A stretch of 64,000 bases of DNA from Variovorax saccharolyticus (GTDB lineage Bacteria; Pseudomonadota; Gammaproteobacteria; Burkholderiales; Burkholderiaceae_C): NCBI RefSeq assembly GCF_030316765.1, contig NZ_JASZYT010000007.1, forward strand, positions 62,001 through 126,000. Reading direction: 5' to 3'. The translations under genes were made by a program, and so were the position numbers. This document shows positions 54,607-63,506 of this stretch, piece by piece. The notes below the pieces were generated by a model. It did no database searches, was not told the DNA's origin, and was given only the letters and a program-made list of their open reading frames with translations. The first letter of the stretch is position 1, and each line of letters starts with the position of its first letter.

Positions 54607-54979
54607 TCGGCGGCGGCAGCTCGAGCATCACGGTCGTCTCGATCGGCACGCTGCTGCGCAATACCCGGAGCCACTGCGCCAGCAGGTACGCGAACTGGCC
54701 GGCATCGATGCGCAGCGAGCCGAGCCCCGTGACCTCGTGCTCGATCCTGACAAGGCTGGCTTCGAAGACGATCGACAGCGCGTTGTGGCTCGCGACTTCG
54801 AGCCGGTAGTCGGGGCTGGCCTGGGCGCGCGTGGCGAACTCGATCGCCATTTCGCAGGCCATCGCGTCGCGGAGGTTCCGGTCGAGATACAGCGCCAGCA
54901 GGAAGGCAAGGCGCCGACCGGTGGACTCCGCACCGGGTCGAAACCCCGGCGGGGTCCGCCACATCCGTATCGCACTCAT
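54530..54979 (-). CDS. Hypothetical protein overlapping the glnD 3' end
   Basis: A 149-residue frame that is the only plausible gene in the 54607-55070 stretch. The first 110 residues have a normal composition with helix-like segments (RRLAFLLALYLDRNLRDAM, CEMAIEFATRAQ, FAYLLAQWLRVLRSSV). The last 30 residues are Arg/Pro-rich and lie antiparallel over the last 77 bases of glnD, where the frame is constrained by the other gene. No family is recognised, no signal peptide, no strong ribosome site. It could be a real lineage-specific protein or a chance frame. If it is not a gene, this 464-base stretch holds nothing I can identify. Confidence 0.45.
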   Translation of the reverse strand: MSAIRMWRTPPGFRPGAESTGRRLAFLLALYLDRNLRDAMACEMAIEFATRAQASPDYRLEVASHNALSIVFEASLVRIEHEVTGLGSLRIDAGQFAYLLAQWLRVLRSSVPIETTVMLELPPPIRRPTRRAVRSRSPIGPAGPGARAR

Positions 54980-55070
54980 GGCCGCAGTTTGCGACTTCGC
55001 CCGGGCCGTGAACAGGGTCGGCGCGCAGGTCGTCGCGGCGAAGTATCCCGGTGTTTCGTGGGTCTTTTCT

Positions 55071-56105
55071 CTAGCCGGCGGCGAGCCTTCGCTCGAGCCA
55101 CGCGCTGTAGCGCGAGAGCCCGAAACACATCGCCCAGTAGACCGCGGCGATGAACAGATAGCCTTCGAGGTAGAACGGCCGCCAGGTCGGATCGCCGCCG
55201 AGCGCCAGGCCGAGCGCGCCGGTGAGTTCGAATAGGCCCACCACGGTCACCAGGGAAGTGTCCTTGAGGGTGCCGACCACGTTGTTGGTCAGCGCCGGCA
55301 CCACCAGCCGCAGCGCCTGAGGCAGCACGATGTCGCGCTGCACCGGCCAGCGGCCGAAGCCCAGCGCCATCGCGGCATCGACCTGGCCGTGCGGCACCGC
55401 CTGCAGGCCACCGCGGATGATCTCCGCCAGGTAGGCCGCGACGAACAGCGACAGGCCGGCCAGCACCCGCACCAGCACGTCGGGCTGCCATCCCGCGGGC
55501 CACAGCAGCGGCAGCAGGAACGAGGCCATGAAGAGCACCGAGATCAACGGCACGCCGCGCACCAGTTCGATATAGGTGGCGCAGAGCGTGCGGACCGCGG
55601 GCCACTGCGAGCGCCGGCCGAGCGCGAGCGCCAGCGCCAGCGGAAAGGCCAGCGCCAGGCCGACCACCGCCAGGCCGATGGTGAGCGGCAAGCCGCCCCA
55701 ACGGTTGGTGGGGACCATCGCGAGTCCGAGAAAGCCGCCGCGCATCAGCAGCACGAACAGGCCCAGCGCCACCAGCCAAAGTGGCAGCAGCCACCAGCGC
55801 CAGCTGCGCGGCCAGGCGCTCAGCAGCGTGGTCAGCGACAGCAGGGTGACAGCGACCGCCGGCCGCCACTGGTCCTCGTAGGGATAGCGCCCGAACAGGA
55901 TCGGCCGCCACTTCTCGGCCACCACGCCCCAGCAGGCGCCGTGATGGACCGCCCGGCAGGCTGGCGCGTCGGCACGGAACACGGCCTGCAGCACGGCCCA
56001 GTCCAGGGCATGGAAACCGGCCCAGCCGAACAGCAGCAGCAGCGCCAGCGTGAAGGCCGCGCGGAGCGGCGAACCCCACAGCTCCTTGCGCAGCGCCCCG
56101 CTCAT
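55071..56105 (-). CDS. aapM: AapM-like amino-acid ABC transporter permease
   Basis: A 344-residue inner-membrane permease of the HisM/GlnP superfamily. The N-terminal third carries extra membrane segments typical of AapM, and the conserved core includes ATYIELVRGVPLISVLFM, AAYLAEIIRGGLQAVPHGQ and AAMALGFGRWPVQRDIVLPQ (the EAA coupling loop). The ATG overlaps the upstream aapQ stop by four bases. In most genomes an ATPase gene (aapP) follows; here the next gene downstream is a hypothetical and then convergent glnD. Confidence 0.9.
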   Translation of the reverse strand: MSGALRKELWGSPLRAAFTLALLLLFGWAGFHALDWAVLQAVFRADAPACRAVHHGACWGVVAEKWRPILFGRYPYEDQWRPAVAVTLLSLTTLLSAWPRSWRWWLLPLWLVALGLFVLLMRGGFLGLAMVPTNRWGGLPLTIGLAVVGLALAFPLALALALGRRSQWPAVRTLCATYIELVRGVPLISVLFMASFLLPLLWPAGWQPDVLVRVLAGLSLFVAAYLAEIIRGGLQAVPHGQVDAAMALGFGRWPVQRDIVLPQALRLVVPALTNNVVGTLKDTSLVTVVGLFELTGALGLALGGDPTWRPFYLEGYLFIAAVYWAMCFGLSRYSAWLERRLAAG

Positions 56106-57109
56106 CGCCAGCCCCTGAGCGCGACGCGCGCGTTGTAGCGGTTCATGGCCCAGGAGATGACCAGCGACAGCCCGAGGTACACGGCCATGATGACCGCGAT
56201 GCATTCGAAGGCGCGGCCGGTCGAATTGAGCGATGTGTTGGCGATCGACACCAGCTCCGGATAGCCCACGGCCACCGCCAGCGAGGAATTCTTGGTCAGG
56301 CTCAGCAACTGGTTGGTGAGCGCCGGGACGATCACGCGCAGCGCCTGCGGCAGCACCACGATGCGCAGCTGCTGCCATCCCGTGAGGCCCAGCGCCTGGG
56401 CGGCCAGCTTCTGGCCCTGCGCCACCGAGACGATGCCGGCGCGCACGATCTCGGCGACGAAGGAAGCCGTGTAGAGCGCCAACGCGATCACGACCGCCAG
56501 GTATTCGGGGCTCAGGGCCGCGCCGCCGCTGACGTTGAAGCTGCCGCGCTCGGGCCATTCGAGCCGGGAGGGCCAGAAGGCACCCTCCTCCCGCACCGGC
56601 CAGGGCAGCGAAAGCCCGCCCTTGCTGAGCCAGACATCGGGCAGCAGTTCGAGCGGTTCGGTCGAATCGGGCAGCAGCTGCGTCAGGGCGAAGTACAGCA
56701 TCAGCAGCTGCACCAGCAGCGGCACGTTGCGCAGCGTCTCGACATAGGCGCCGCAGAGGCCGCGCACCAGCACGTGCGGCGCCAGCCGGCCGATGCCGAT
56801 CAGCGTGCCGAGCAGGACCGCCAACGCCGCGGCGGGCACCGCAGCCCGCACGGTGTTGATCAGGCCGGCGAGAAAGGCGCGCCAGAAAGGCTGGCCGGCA
56901 TCGAAGTCGAGCCAGCCCTCGGAGATGTCGAAGCCCGCCGGCTGCAGCAGGAAGTCGAAGCCCGACTGCACGCCCCGGGCGCGCAGCGTTTCGAGCGCAT
57001 GGTGGACCAGCCAGAAGACGCCGAAGGCGATCGCCGCGATCAGCAGGGCCTGCAGGGCCCAGGCGAGCCAGACGGCACGGCGCCGTTCGGGCGGCCGGGC
57101 AGCGCTCAC
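56102..57109 (-). CDS. aapQ: AapQ-like amino-acid ABC transporter permease
   Basis: A 335-residue partner permease. The periplasmic insert near residues 50-70 (FDFLLQPAGFDISEGWLDFD) is typical of AapQ. AYVETLRNVPLLVQLLMLYF and AEIVRAGIVSVAQGQKLAAQ (EAA loop) are the core. The GTG at 57109 overlaps the binding-protein stop (GTGA) and gives VSAARPPERRRAVWLAWALQ as the start; no ATG precedes the first helix. It would pair with AapM. Confidence 0.88.
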   Translation of the reverse strand: MSAARPPERRRAVWLAWALQALLIAAIAFGVFWLVHHALETLRARGVQSGFDFLLQPAGFDISEGWLDFDAGQPFWRAFLAGLINTVRAAVPAAALAVLLGTLIGIGRLAPHVLVRGLCGAYVETLRNVPLLVQLLMLYFALTQLLPDSTEPLELLPDVWLSKGGLSLPWPVREEGAFWPSRLEWPERGSFNVSGGAALSPEYLAVVIALALYTASFVAEIVRAGIVSVAQGQKLAAQALGLTGWQQLRIVVLPQALRVIVPALTNQLLSLTKNSSLAVAVGYPELVSIANTSLNSTGRAFECIAVIMAVYLGLSLVISWAMNRYNARVALRGWR

Positions 57110-58137
57110 CGAACCGGCAATCCGTACATCAGCCCGCCCTTGTTCCACAAGTTGTTCGAGCCGCGCGGCAGCTTGAGCACCGACTTCGGCCCGACATTGC
57201 GCTCGAAGACCTCGCCGTAGTTGCCCACCGCCTTGATCGCGCGGTAGGACCAGTCCTTGTCGAGGCCCAGCAGCTTGCCGAGGTCGTCGCCGCTGCCGAC
57301 CAGGCGCTGCTGCGCGGGGTCCTTGCTGCTGGCCTTGAGTTCGTCGATGTTGGCCTGGGTGATGCCGAACTCCTCGGCCTCGATCAGCGCGTTGGGCACC
57401 CACTTGGCGATCGCGAACCATTCGTCGTCGCCGCGCCGCACCAGCGGCGCCAGCGGCTCCTTGGAGATCAGCTCGGGCAGGATCACGTAGTCGTCGGGGT
57501 TCGGCGCCTCCTTGTTGCGCAGGCCTGCGAGCGCCGAGGTGTCGGTCGTGAAGGCCTGGCAGCGGCCGGCGAAGAAGGCCTTGAACGAAGCCTCGAAGCT
57601 CTCGAACACGACCGTCTTGACCGGGATGTTCTGGGCCTTGAACCAGTCGGCCACGTTTTTCTCGTTGGTGGTGCCGGACTGGGTGCAGATGGTGGCGTTC
57701 TTGAGTTGCTTGGCGCTGTTCACCTTGATCTTCTTGGGCACCAGGAAACCCTGGCCGTCGTAGTAGGTGATGGTCGTGAAGTGGAAGCCCAGCGAGGCAT
57801 CGCGGGTCAGCGTCCAGGTGGTGTTGCGCGCCAGGATGTCGATTTCGCCGGCCTGCAGCGCCGAGAAGCGCTGCTGCGAGTTGAGCGGCACGAACTCGAC
57901 CTTCTTGCCGTCGCCGAGCACGGCGGCGGCAATGGCGCGGCAGGTGTCGACATCGAGCCCGGACCAGTTGCCCTGCGTGTCGGGGGCCGAGAAGCCGGCG
58001 ACGCCGTTGGTCACGCCGCACTTGACGCTGCCGCGCTGCTTGACGGCATCGAGCGTCTTGCCGGCGAAAGCCGGCGCGGCCGTGAGGGCCAGGGTGGCGG
58101 CGACAGCGGCGAGCGCCGGACGGATGCGTGGATTCAT
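57106..58137 (-). CDS. aapJ: AapJ-like amino-acid-binding periplasmic protein
   Basis: A 343-residue periplasmic binding protein of family 3. The signal peptide covers residues 1-25 (ending PAFA). The mature start GKTLDAVKQRGSVKCGVTNG and core NWSGLDVDTCRAIAAAVLGD, LARNTTWTLTRDASLGFHF and TICTQSGTTNEKNVADWF match AapJ, the general L-amino-acid receptor. The ATG at 58137 is chosen because the signal begins there; upstream frame to 58299 is cysteine-rich and not coding-like. It is coupled to aapQ by a GTGA overlap. Confidence 0.92.
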   Translation of the reverse strand: MNPRIRPALAAVAATLALTAAPAFAGKTLDAVKQRGSVKCGVTNGVAGFSAPDTQGNWSGLDVDTCRAIAAAVLGDGKKVEFVPLNSQQRFSALQAGEIDILARNTTWTLTRDASLGFHFTTITYYDGQGFLVPKKIKVNSAKQLKNATICTQSGTTNEKNVADWFKAQNIPVKTVVFESFEASFKAFFAGRCQAFTTDTSALAGLRNKEAPNPDDYVILPELISKEPLAPLVRRGDDEWFAIAKWVPNALIEAEEFGITQANIDELKASSKDPAQQRLVGSGDDLGKLLGLDKDWSYRAIKAVGNYGEVFERNVGPKSVLKLPRGSNNLWNKGGLMYGLPVR

Positions 58138-58316
58138 TCGGTGGTCCTCTTCTCTTCTGAACGATTTGACGGCAGGCGGCAGTTTACGTGCGGTCCGGGG
58201 CGAGCGACGTCGGCGCCATCCGAAGGGGCACGGACAAGAAAACACCGAATGCTGTCTCAAATCGAAACACTTGCAAAAATAAAAGCAGCAAATCACCATG
58301 AAACGATCGACGTTTC

Positions 58317-58322
58317 AAGGAG
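58317..58322 (+). promoter_or_regulatory. Ribosome binding site of the pilin-like gene
   Basis: A perfect AAGGAG six bases before ATG 58329. Such a strong site is good support that the short frame is translated. Confidence 0.8.
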
Positions 58323-58328
58323 TTCGAC

Positions 58329-58715
58329 ATGGGGAGACGCACAGGATGTCCGGCGAGACTTTCCCTCGCTTCAGCCGTTGCCGGCTGCCTCTTCGCTTCG
58401 GTCGCCAACGCGGCGGGCGGCGGGATCATGTTCTCGGGCGCCATCGTGCCGTCGTCGTACGGCATCCGGCTTTCATCCACCGCCCCCGGGGCCGGGACCG
58501 AGCTGCGCTTCGTCGCCTCGCCTTCCGGCCCCCAGAGCGCCACGGTGCGTGTCGAACGGCCGAACCGGGAGCCCGTTCCGATCCGCTGCAGCGACGGACT
58601 GCAGCCCGCGCCGGCCCGCGGCTGCCCGCTCGGCGCCCAGGGCGGCAGCCTGAGCCTGGTGGCGCTGGACGGCGGCCGGCCGGCGGCGGCCGTGGTCATC
58701 ACGAGCTACGACTGA
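58329..58715 (+). CDS. Small secreted pilin-like protein beside the fimbrial operon
   Basis: A 128-residue protein with a signal peptide (residues 1-28, ending VANA). The mature start GGGIMFSGAIVPSSYGI parallels the mature start of the pilin in this window (SGTINFDGELVAQTCDT), the G-x-I-x-F-x-G pattern of chaperone-usher subunits. The last residues, VVITSYD, have the alternating hydrophobic pattern and penultimate Tyr of a pilin G strand (TIDYQ in the pilin and adhesin). At about 100 mature residues it is shorter than a normal subunit. Two cysteines (C87, C99) lie close together instead of in the usual pilin positions. It is convergent with the adhesin gene by 19 bases. I do not recognise an established family. 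Confidence 0.72.
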   Translation: MGRRTGCPARLSLASAVAGCLFASVANAAGGGIMFSGAIVPSSYGIRLSSTAPGAGTELRFVASPSGPQSATVRVERPNREPVPIRCSDGLQPAPARGCPLGAQGGSLSLVALDGGRPAAAVVITSYD

Positions 58716-58734
58716 GGTCCGCGTCTATCCGCTT

Positions 58735-59850
58735 CTATTGATAGTCGATCGTGAAGATGATCGAGGCGTTCGCCTCGCCGGGCGTCACCGCCGCCTCGGT
58801 CTGGACATAGCGCGCGGCCAGCGGGATCGCATAGCCGGCACCGGGTTCGGAATGAGGCACGATGCCCGAGGGATGGCGGCTGTCGAAGCCGTGCGGTGAA
58901 CCGTCCGGACGCCCGAGCTGCAAGCCGATGCCGCCGGCCGTCGACCCGCCCCGCCGGGCCGCACCCAGCGCCACGATCCCCTGCGCCGGCGCGCCGATCA
59001 TGCGCGTCGTGCTCGTCAGGGCGTAGCCGATCTGGTTGCTCGCGGTGGTGCCCGAGAACACCCATCCGGAGCCGCCCGTGTGGGTGTTCGTCGCCGATGC
59101 CGACGCCCCGTGGAAGGCCGGACAGTTCTCGAGGCGGATCTCGAACGGCTTCCACGCCGTGGCGCTGCCCAGACCCGAGAACTCACTGGTTCGATGCGTG
59201 CCCATCGAGACGTTCACATCCGGCGTGGTGCAGGTCTGCGAGACGATCTGGAGCCCCCCCAGGAACTGGAGCCGCAGCAGCGGCAGCTGGGCGATCGCGA
59301 CCTCGGCGCTCGGCAACTGGCTGCCGCCGACCGCGCCGGGCGACACCGGCCCGATCTTGATCAGGTTCAGGCGCAGTTGAGCCTGCTTTCCGGTCACGGA
59401 AGCCGGCAGCGAGGCGATCGGCAGGTTCCGCACCGCCGGCAGCGCAGCGCCGGAGGACAGGTCCTCGATGAAGACCCCGATGCCCGGCAGGCCCGATTCG
59501 TAGACCTTCCCGGCATAAGGGCCCGTGTTCCATGAAGCCAGTGGCCGGGGATTGGCAGCGTAGCTCGACCGCAGCTCGACATTGCCGGTGCCGCCGTCGC
59601 AGCTGAGGCTGAACGGCTGCAGGTCGGTGAGTTGCTGGTAGATGACCGTGCCGTCCGGAACGTCCCGCCCGACGGTCAGCGCCTGGACCAGCAGCGACTG
59701 CGGCAGCACGGCGGGCGCCGGACCATAGGGATTGTCGAAGCGGTAGTCGCAGCGGATCGCGGCCTGGGCCGCCGCGGAAAGAGCCAGCAATGCGAGGCCG
59801 GCGCAGAACCGGACGGCCGCGGCCCTGGCCGGAAGTTGAAGTGCTTGCAT
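58735..59850 (-). CDS. Two-domain fimbrial tip adhesin
   Basis: A 371-residue FimH-like protein. A signal peptide (ending AAAQA) is followed by an N-terminal lectin-like domain with a Cys pair (CDYRFDNPYG and FSLSCDGGTG) and, from about residue 210, a pilin domain with Cys residues in SQTCTTPDVN and LENCPAFHG and the terminal G strand FTIDYQ. The adhesin domain would contact host or surface ligands at the pilus tip. The start ATG at 59850 has GGAG six bases upstream; an ATG at 59871 overlapping the usher stop is also possible and would add seven residues. Last gene of the operon. Confidence 0.88.
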   Translation of the reverse strand: MQALQLPARAAAVRFCAGLALLALSAAAQAAIRCDYRFDNPYGPAPAVLPQSLLVQALTVGRDVPDGTVIYQQLTDLQPFSLSCDGGTGNVELRSSYAANPRPLASWNTGPYAGKVYESGLPGIGVFIEDLSSGAALPAVRNLPIASLPASVTGKQAQLRLNLIKIGPVSPGAVGGSQLPSAEVAIAQLPLLRLQFLGGLQIVSQTCTTPDVNVSMGTHRTSEFSGLGSATAWKPFEIRLENCPAFHGASASATNTHTGGSGWVFSGTTASNQIGYALTSTTRMIGAPAQGIVALGAARRGGSTAGGIGLQLGRPDGSPHGFDSRHPSGIVPHSEPGAGYAIPLAARYVQTEAAVTPGEANASIIFTIDYQ

Positions 59851-59867
59851 GGATGCTCCAGGTGGTT

Positions 59868-62495
59868 TCATTCGATGGCGCCAGCGGCACCGGGCTCGCG
59901 ACCGGCCGCCGCCTGCGCCACCGTACAGGGACCATCGAAGCGCTCGAGCTTCGCGCCGGCGCCCGCCACGCGCGCCGGCAACGCCGACAGGTCGATGCTG
60001 CACGCGAGTGCAGCCTGCTCGCCCCATCGTACGGTCAGCAGGCGGTTGGATTCGGGCATCCGCACGAAGATGCGGCCGCCCTGCCCGACCGTGCCGACGC
60101 TGTGGCCGGCGGCGTCCCTGACATCGGCGCCGAACGGCAGCCTCGCGCCATCGGCCAGGCGGCTGTCGACCAGCAGGGCACGGCCGGTCGTCGTCTTGTA
60201 CTGGAGCCGCACCACCGCGCCGGCGCGCGGCGCGACTTGCTGGCTCGTGGCCTGCAACTCGACGTCGGCGGAGATGCCCTTGGGATCGATCGCCACTTCG
60301 TTGAGGCGGTACGGCGTCATGTAGGGCACGACGCCGAAGCCCTTGCCGTCGAGCACCACGCCGGAGTAGCCCTCGATCCGCGCCCCGGCCGCGTCCGGCG
60401 CCTCGACCAGGCCGATCGTCTCGCCGAGGTAGGGCGACAGCGTCAGGCCACCCGCATGGAGCACCGCCGAGCCGTTGACGCCCAGCGAGCCGCTGCGGTA
60501 GTCCCGGCCCTGCCCGTAGAAGGCCTGCAGGTTCGCGTAGCGGCTGCGGTACTGGGCATTGAGCGAGCCGCTGGCCCCCTGCGTCTCGGCGTGGCCGGCC
60601 GCCACGCCCCAGCCTAGCTCGTTGCTGGCGCCAGCGGTGCCGCTGAGCGAGGCCTGGCTGCTCATCCGGCCGTCCGCATCGCGGCTGACGTTGAGCATGG
60701 CGGTCATCGGCGGCCTGTCGCTCCTTCCGAGGGGAATCGACAGGCTCGCCATGACCATGTTCGCCATCCGGCCCGCGGCATCGCGCGTCCGGTTGATCGA
60801 CAGGGTGTAGCTCATCGAGCGGAAGCGGTTGGTGTAGCTGAACTGGTATTGCAGATCGCGCTGATCGCGGTTCCAGTAGTCCTGCGCGAAGCCGCTGAGC
60901 GACAGGTGGCCGCCGTTCTCTCCGAGGGCCTGGCTGAAGCTGAGGGACAGGCGATTGCGCGGACGCCAGACCGAATCGGCCGAGAGGCCGCGCCGGACCG
61001 CATCCGCGGCGAGCGCCGCATCGCTGAAGCCGAAGAAGCCGTCGGTCGAGAAGCGCGCCGCCGAAACCGAGACGTTGCTGGCGAACTGCTCCAGGAACTT
61101 GCTGTAGCCCAGCCTCAGGCTGTGGCCGGACAGGTGGTCCTGCCCGATCTCCGACCGGGCCGCGCTCAGGTCGGCCGACAAGGCGCCGATCGGCGACGCC
61201 ACCGCGGCGCCGAGCAGCGCGGCGGCGTAGTGTTCCGCGGCCTGCACGCCGCCGTAGCCGGTCAGTCTGTTGGTGAAGCCCCGCTGCAGCGTGCCCTGGA
61301 AGAAGCCCGGCTCGTCCAGCAGCGCGGGATTGCGGAGGCGGCCGCCGGTCGCGCTGAACCGCATCGTGTCCGGACGCAGCAGCTGTGGCACCGCCGCATA
61401 GGGCACCGAGAAGACCCGCTGGCGGCCATCGGACTCGGTCACGGTCACCTCGAGATCCCCGCCGTATCCGGCCGGGAAGAGATCGTCGATTTCGAACGGG
61501 CCCGGCGCCACCGGCGTGTCGTAGATGATCACCCCGCTCTGGCGGATGGTGACCCGCGCCTGGGTGGTGGCGATCCCGCGCACGACCGGCGCATAGCCGC
61601 GCTGCGAATCCGGCAGCATCCGGTCGTCCGAGGCCACCTGGGCGCCCAGGAAGGGCACGGTGTCGAAAATCTCGCCGCTGGTGTTGGCCTCTCCGAGCGT
61701 GAGGCGGCCGCGCAGCGCGCTGAGGTCCCGCTGCACGTAGGTGTTCTGGGTCTGGTAGGTCGAGCCGCCGCGCACCGGCCACGACATGCCGCCGTTGTGG
61801 CGGAAGTTCCAGCCGCCGGCATTGAAGCCGAGGTTCAGCCCGAGGTAGGACGAGTCGAAGGACTGGCCGGCGGTGCGATTGCGATAGCTATTGAAGGCAT
61901 AGCCGAGCACGGCCGCGGTCACGCCCGAATCCCAGGCGGCCGGATCGACGTAGCCGCGCGCCGTCCGCCGCAGCAGGGCCTGCGGGATGCTGGCTTCGAG
62001 CGACAGGGCCGAGGTGTCCAGGGTCAGCGAGGCGTCCGGGATCAGGTCCTTGATCGACAGGCAGGCCGGCCCGGCCAGCGCTAGGACGGCGGGTTCGCCC
62101 AGCTTCTCGAAGTCGACCCCCAAGCGCTCGAGCAAGGCCCGCGTGACGCAGAACCGGCCCTCTTCCTGGCCCGGGCTCGCCTTGACCGAGACCTCGGTGC
62201 GCCCGAGCGCCTTGCCGTTGACCGACAGGTCGACACGGTAGTCCCCGGGCAGCAAGGGGTTGCCCCTGGAGAAGCGCGAGAAATCGACCTTGGAGCCCGC
62301 CGCATCGGCGGCGAAGTCTTCGTTGAACTCGATGTCGACCAGGCTCTCGGAAGCGGAGGCCGCCGAGGGCGGGGCTGCCGGCGCCGGCGTCTCCTGCGCC
62401 ATCGACATCGAAGCCGGGCCGAACACCAGGATCAGGGCCACGCTCAGCCGGCTCAACGGCCATGACGGTCTGGCGTCGCGGGAAAAAACTCGCAT
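59868..62495 (-). CDS. Outer-membrane fimbrial usher
   Basis: An 875-residue usher with a signal peptide (about residues 1-34, ending SMAQ), a periplasmic N-domain (VDIEFNEDFAADAAGSKVDF, then FSRGNPLLPGDYRVDLSVN), a 24-strand barrel with a plug (IYDTPVAPGPFEIDDLFPAG) and C-terminal domains (LPFGADVRDAAGHSVGTVGQ). It secretes and assembles pilin-chaperone complexes across the outer membrane. The ATG at 62495 (MRVFSRDAR) is preferred; a GTG at 62540 would extend it by 15 residues. The stop overlaps a possible adhesin start. Confidence 0.95.
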   Translation of the reverse strand: MRVFSRDARPSWPLSRLSVALILVFGPASMSMAQETPAPAAPPSAASASESLVDIEFNEDFAADAAGSKVDFSRFSRGNPLLPGDYRVDLSVNGKALGRTEVSVKASPGQEEGRFCVTRALLERLGVDFEKLGEPAVLALAGPACLSIKDLIPDASLTLDTSALSLEASIPQALLRRTARGYVDPAAWDSGVTAAVLGYAFNSYRNRTAGQSFDSSYLGLNLGFNAGGWNFRHNGGMSWPVRGGSTYQTQNTYVQRDLSALRGRLTLGEANTSGEIFDTVPFLGAQVASDDRMLPDSQRGYAPVVRGIATTQARVTIRQSGVIIYDTPVAPGPFEIDDLFPAGYGGDLEVTVTESDGRQRVFSVPYAAVPQLLRPDTMRFSATGGRLRNPALLDEPGFFQGTLQRGFTNRLTGYGGVQAAEHYAAALLGAAVASPIGALSADLSAARSEIGQDHLSGHSLRLGYSKFLEQFASNVSVSAARFSTDGFFGFSDAALAADAVRRGLSADSVWRPRNRLSLSFSQALGENGGHLSLSGFAQDYWNRDQRDLQYQFSYTNRFRSMSYTLSINRTRDAAGRMANMVMASLSIPLGRSDRPPMTAMLNVSRDADGRMSSQASLSGTAGASNELGWGVAAGHAETQGASGSLNAQYRSRYANLQAFYGQGRDYRSGSLGVNGSAVLHAGGLTLSPYLGETIGLVEAPDAAGARIEGYSGVVLDGKGFGVVPYMTPYRLNEVAIDPKGISADVELQATSQQVAPRAGAVVRLQYKTTTGRALLVDSRLADGARLPFGADVRDAAGHSVGTVGQGGRIFVRMPESNRLLTVRWGEQAALACSIDLSALPARVAGAGAKLERFDGPCTVAQAAAGREPGAAGAIE

Positions 62496-62618
62496 CGTTG
62501 TCTCAGTTCCATCGCTTGGCAGCCGGAAAGGCTGCGCCACGCCAAGCCCCTCGGAGGGTGGCGCCAGGTGAAGATCGGAATGGGTGCTGTCGCCGGCAGG
62601 CGGGCGAGCAGGACCGGA

Positions 62619-63419
62619 TCAGGTGTTGGGGGCCGCCTCCGACGGCGGCGCGACCTGTTGTTCGCCTCGAATTTCCGGGCCGGCTTCCCTGTCGACCAGG
62701 GCGCCGTAGTCGTTGATCGCGGTGAACCGGATCCGGGGGGCGGCAGCGGGCTTCGCGGCCAGTCCGGCCAGCGGAAACCGCTGGCTGCCGCGCGGTGCGA
62801 CCATTCCGCTGCCGGCTTCGTACGCCTGCTCGCCGAAGGAGACCGAGGCCTTGGAAATGCTGACGTGGAAGGCCGAGGGATTCTCAGCCTCCAGGTCGTA
62901 GCCGGTGCCGGCTTCGTTGGTGGTCAATTGCCAGCGCAATCCGGCCGCCGCCGCGTCGGCGTCGCCAGGCAGGCCCTGGGGCCGGAAGAATATCTTTATC
63001 CTCGATCGGAAAGCCATCTGCAGCAGATTCCGGCTCTCCCGGGTTTCCGCATCGGGCCGCGGTGGAATTTCGAGCACATTGAGCCAGAAGACCGACTCGC
63101 GATCCTGCGGCAACGGCTCCTGGGTATAGGACATGCGCAATGTCTGCGCCTTGCCCGGATCGACCCTGAATACCGGCGGCAACAGGGAGAACGGCATTGA
63201 TTTTTCCTGGGCACTGGTTTTTTCATTGCCGTCGTCGATCCAGCTTTGAACCAGGGCCGGCAATGTTCCGGTATTGTTTATTTTTATCGTGACCTCGCGC
63301 TCTTGGGCCGGATAGACGACGCGCGTGCCGGTAATGACGATGCCGGCTTGCGAAAACCCGAAGCCGAACGCGGACACGGCAACCGCCCAGCGCAGGTATT
63401 TGCGAAAGTGATTTTTCAT
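62619..63419 (-). CDS. Periplasmic fimbrial chaperone (PapD/FimC family)
   Basis: A 266-residue chaperone. A signal peptide (about residues 1-24) precedes GIVITGTRVVYPAQEREVTI, the F1-G1 face, and NTGTLPALVQSWIDDGNEKT with the conserved Arg/Lys-type carboxylate anchor region. YTQEPLPQDRESVFWLNVLE with IPP is the classic PapD signature (P-DRESxFWLNVLEIPP). It donates a strand to pilins in the periplasm. The ATG at 63419 (MKNHFRKYL) is chosen; upstream frame lacks a signal. It is preceded on the same strand by the pilin gene and followed by the usher gene. Confidence 0.95.
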   Translation of the reverse strand: MKNHFRKYLRWAVAVSAFGFGFSQAGIVITGTRVVYPAQEREVTIKINNTGTLPALVQSWIDDGNEKTSAQEKSMPFSLLPPVFRVDPGKAQTLRMSYTQEPLPQDRESVFWLNVLEIPPRPDAETRESRNLLQMAFRSRIKIFFRPQGLPGDADAAAAGLRWQLTTNEAGTGYDLEAENPSAFHVSISKASVSFGEQAYEAGSGMVAPRGSQRFPLAGLAAKPAAAPRIRFTAINDYGALVDREAGPEIRGEQQVAPPSEAAPNT

Positions 63420-63506
63420 TGCGTCTTTTTGCTTGGCCCGAGCCGGCGCGCCGCAAAGGCGCGCCGGGGGCGCCCGCACGCACACGGCGCGCGGGCGCTG
63501 TCGACC

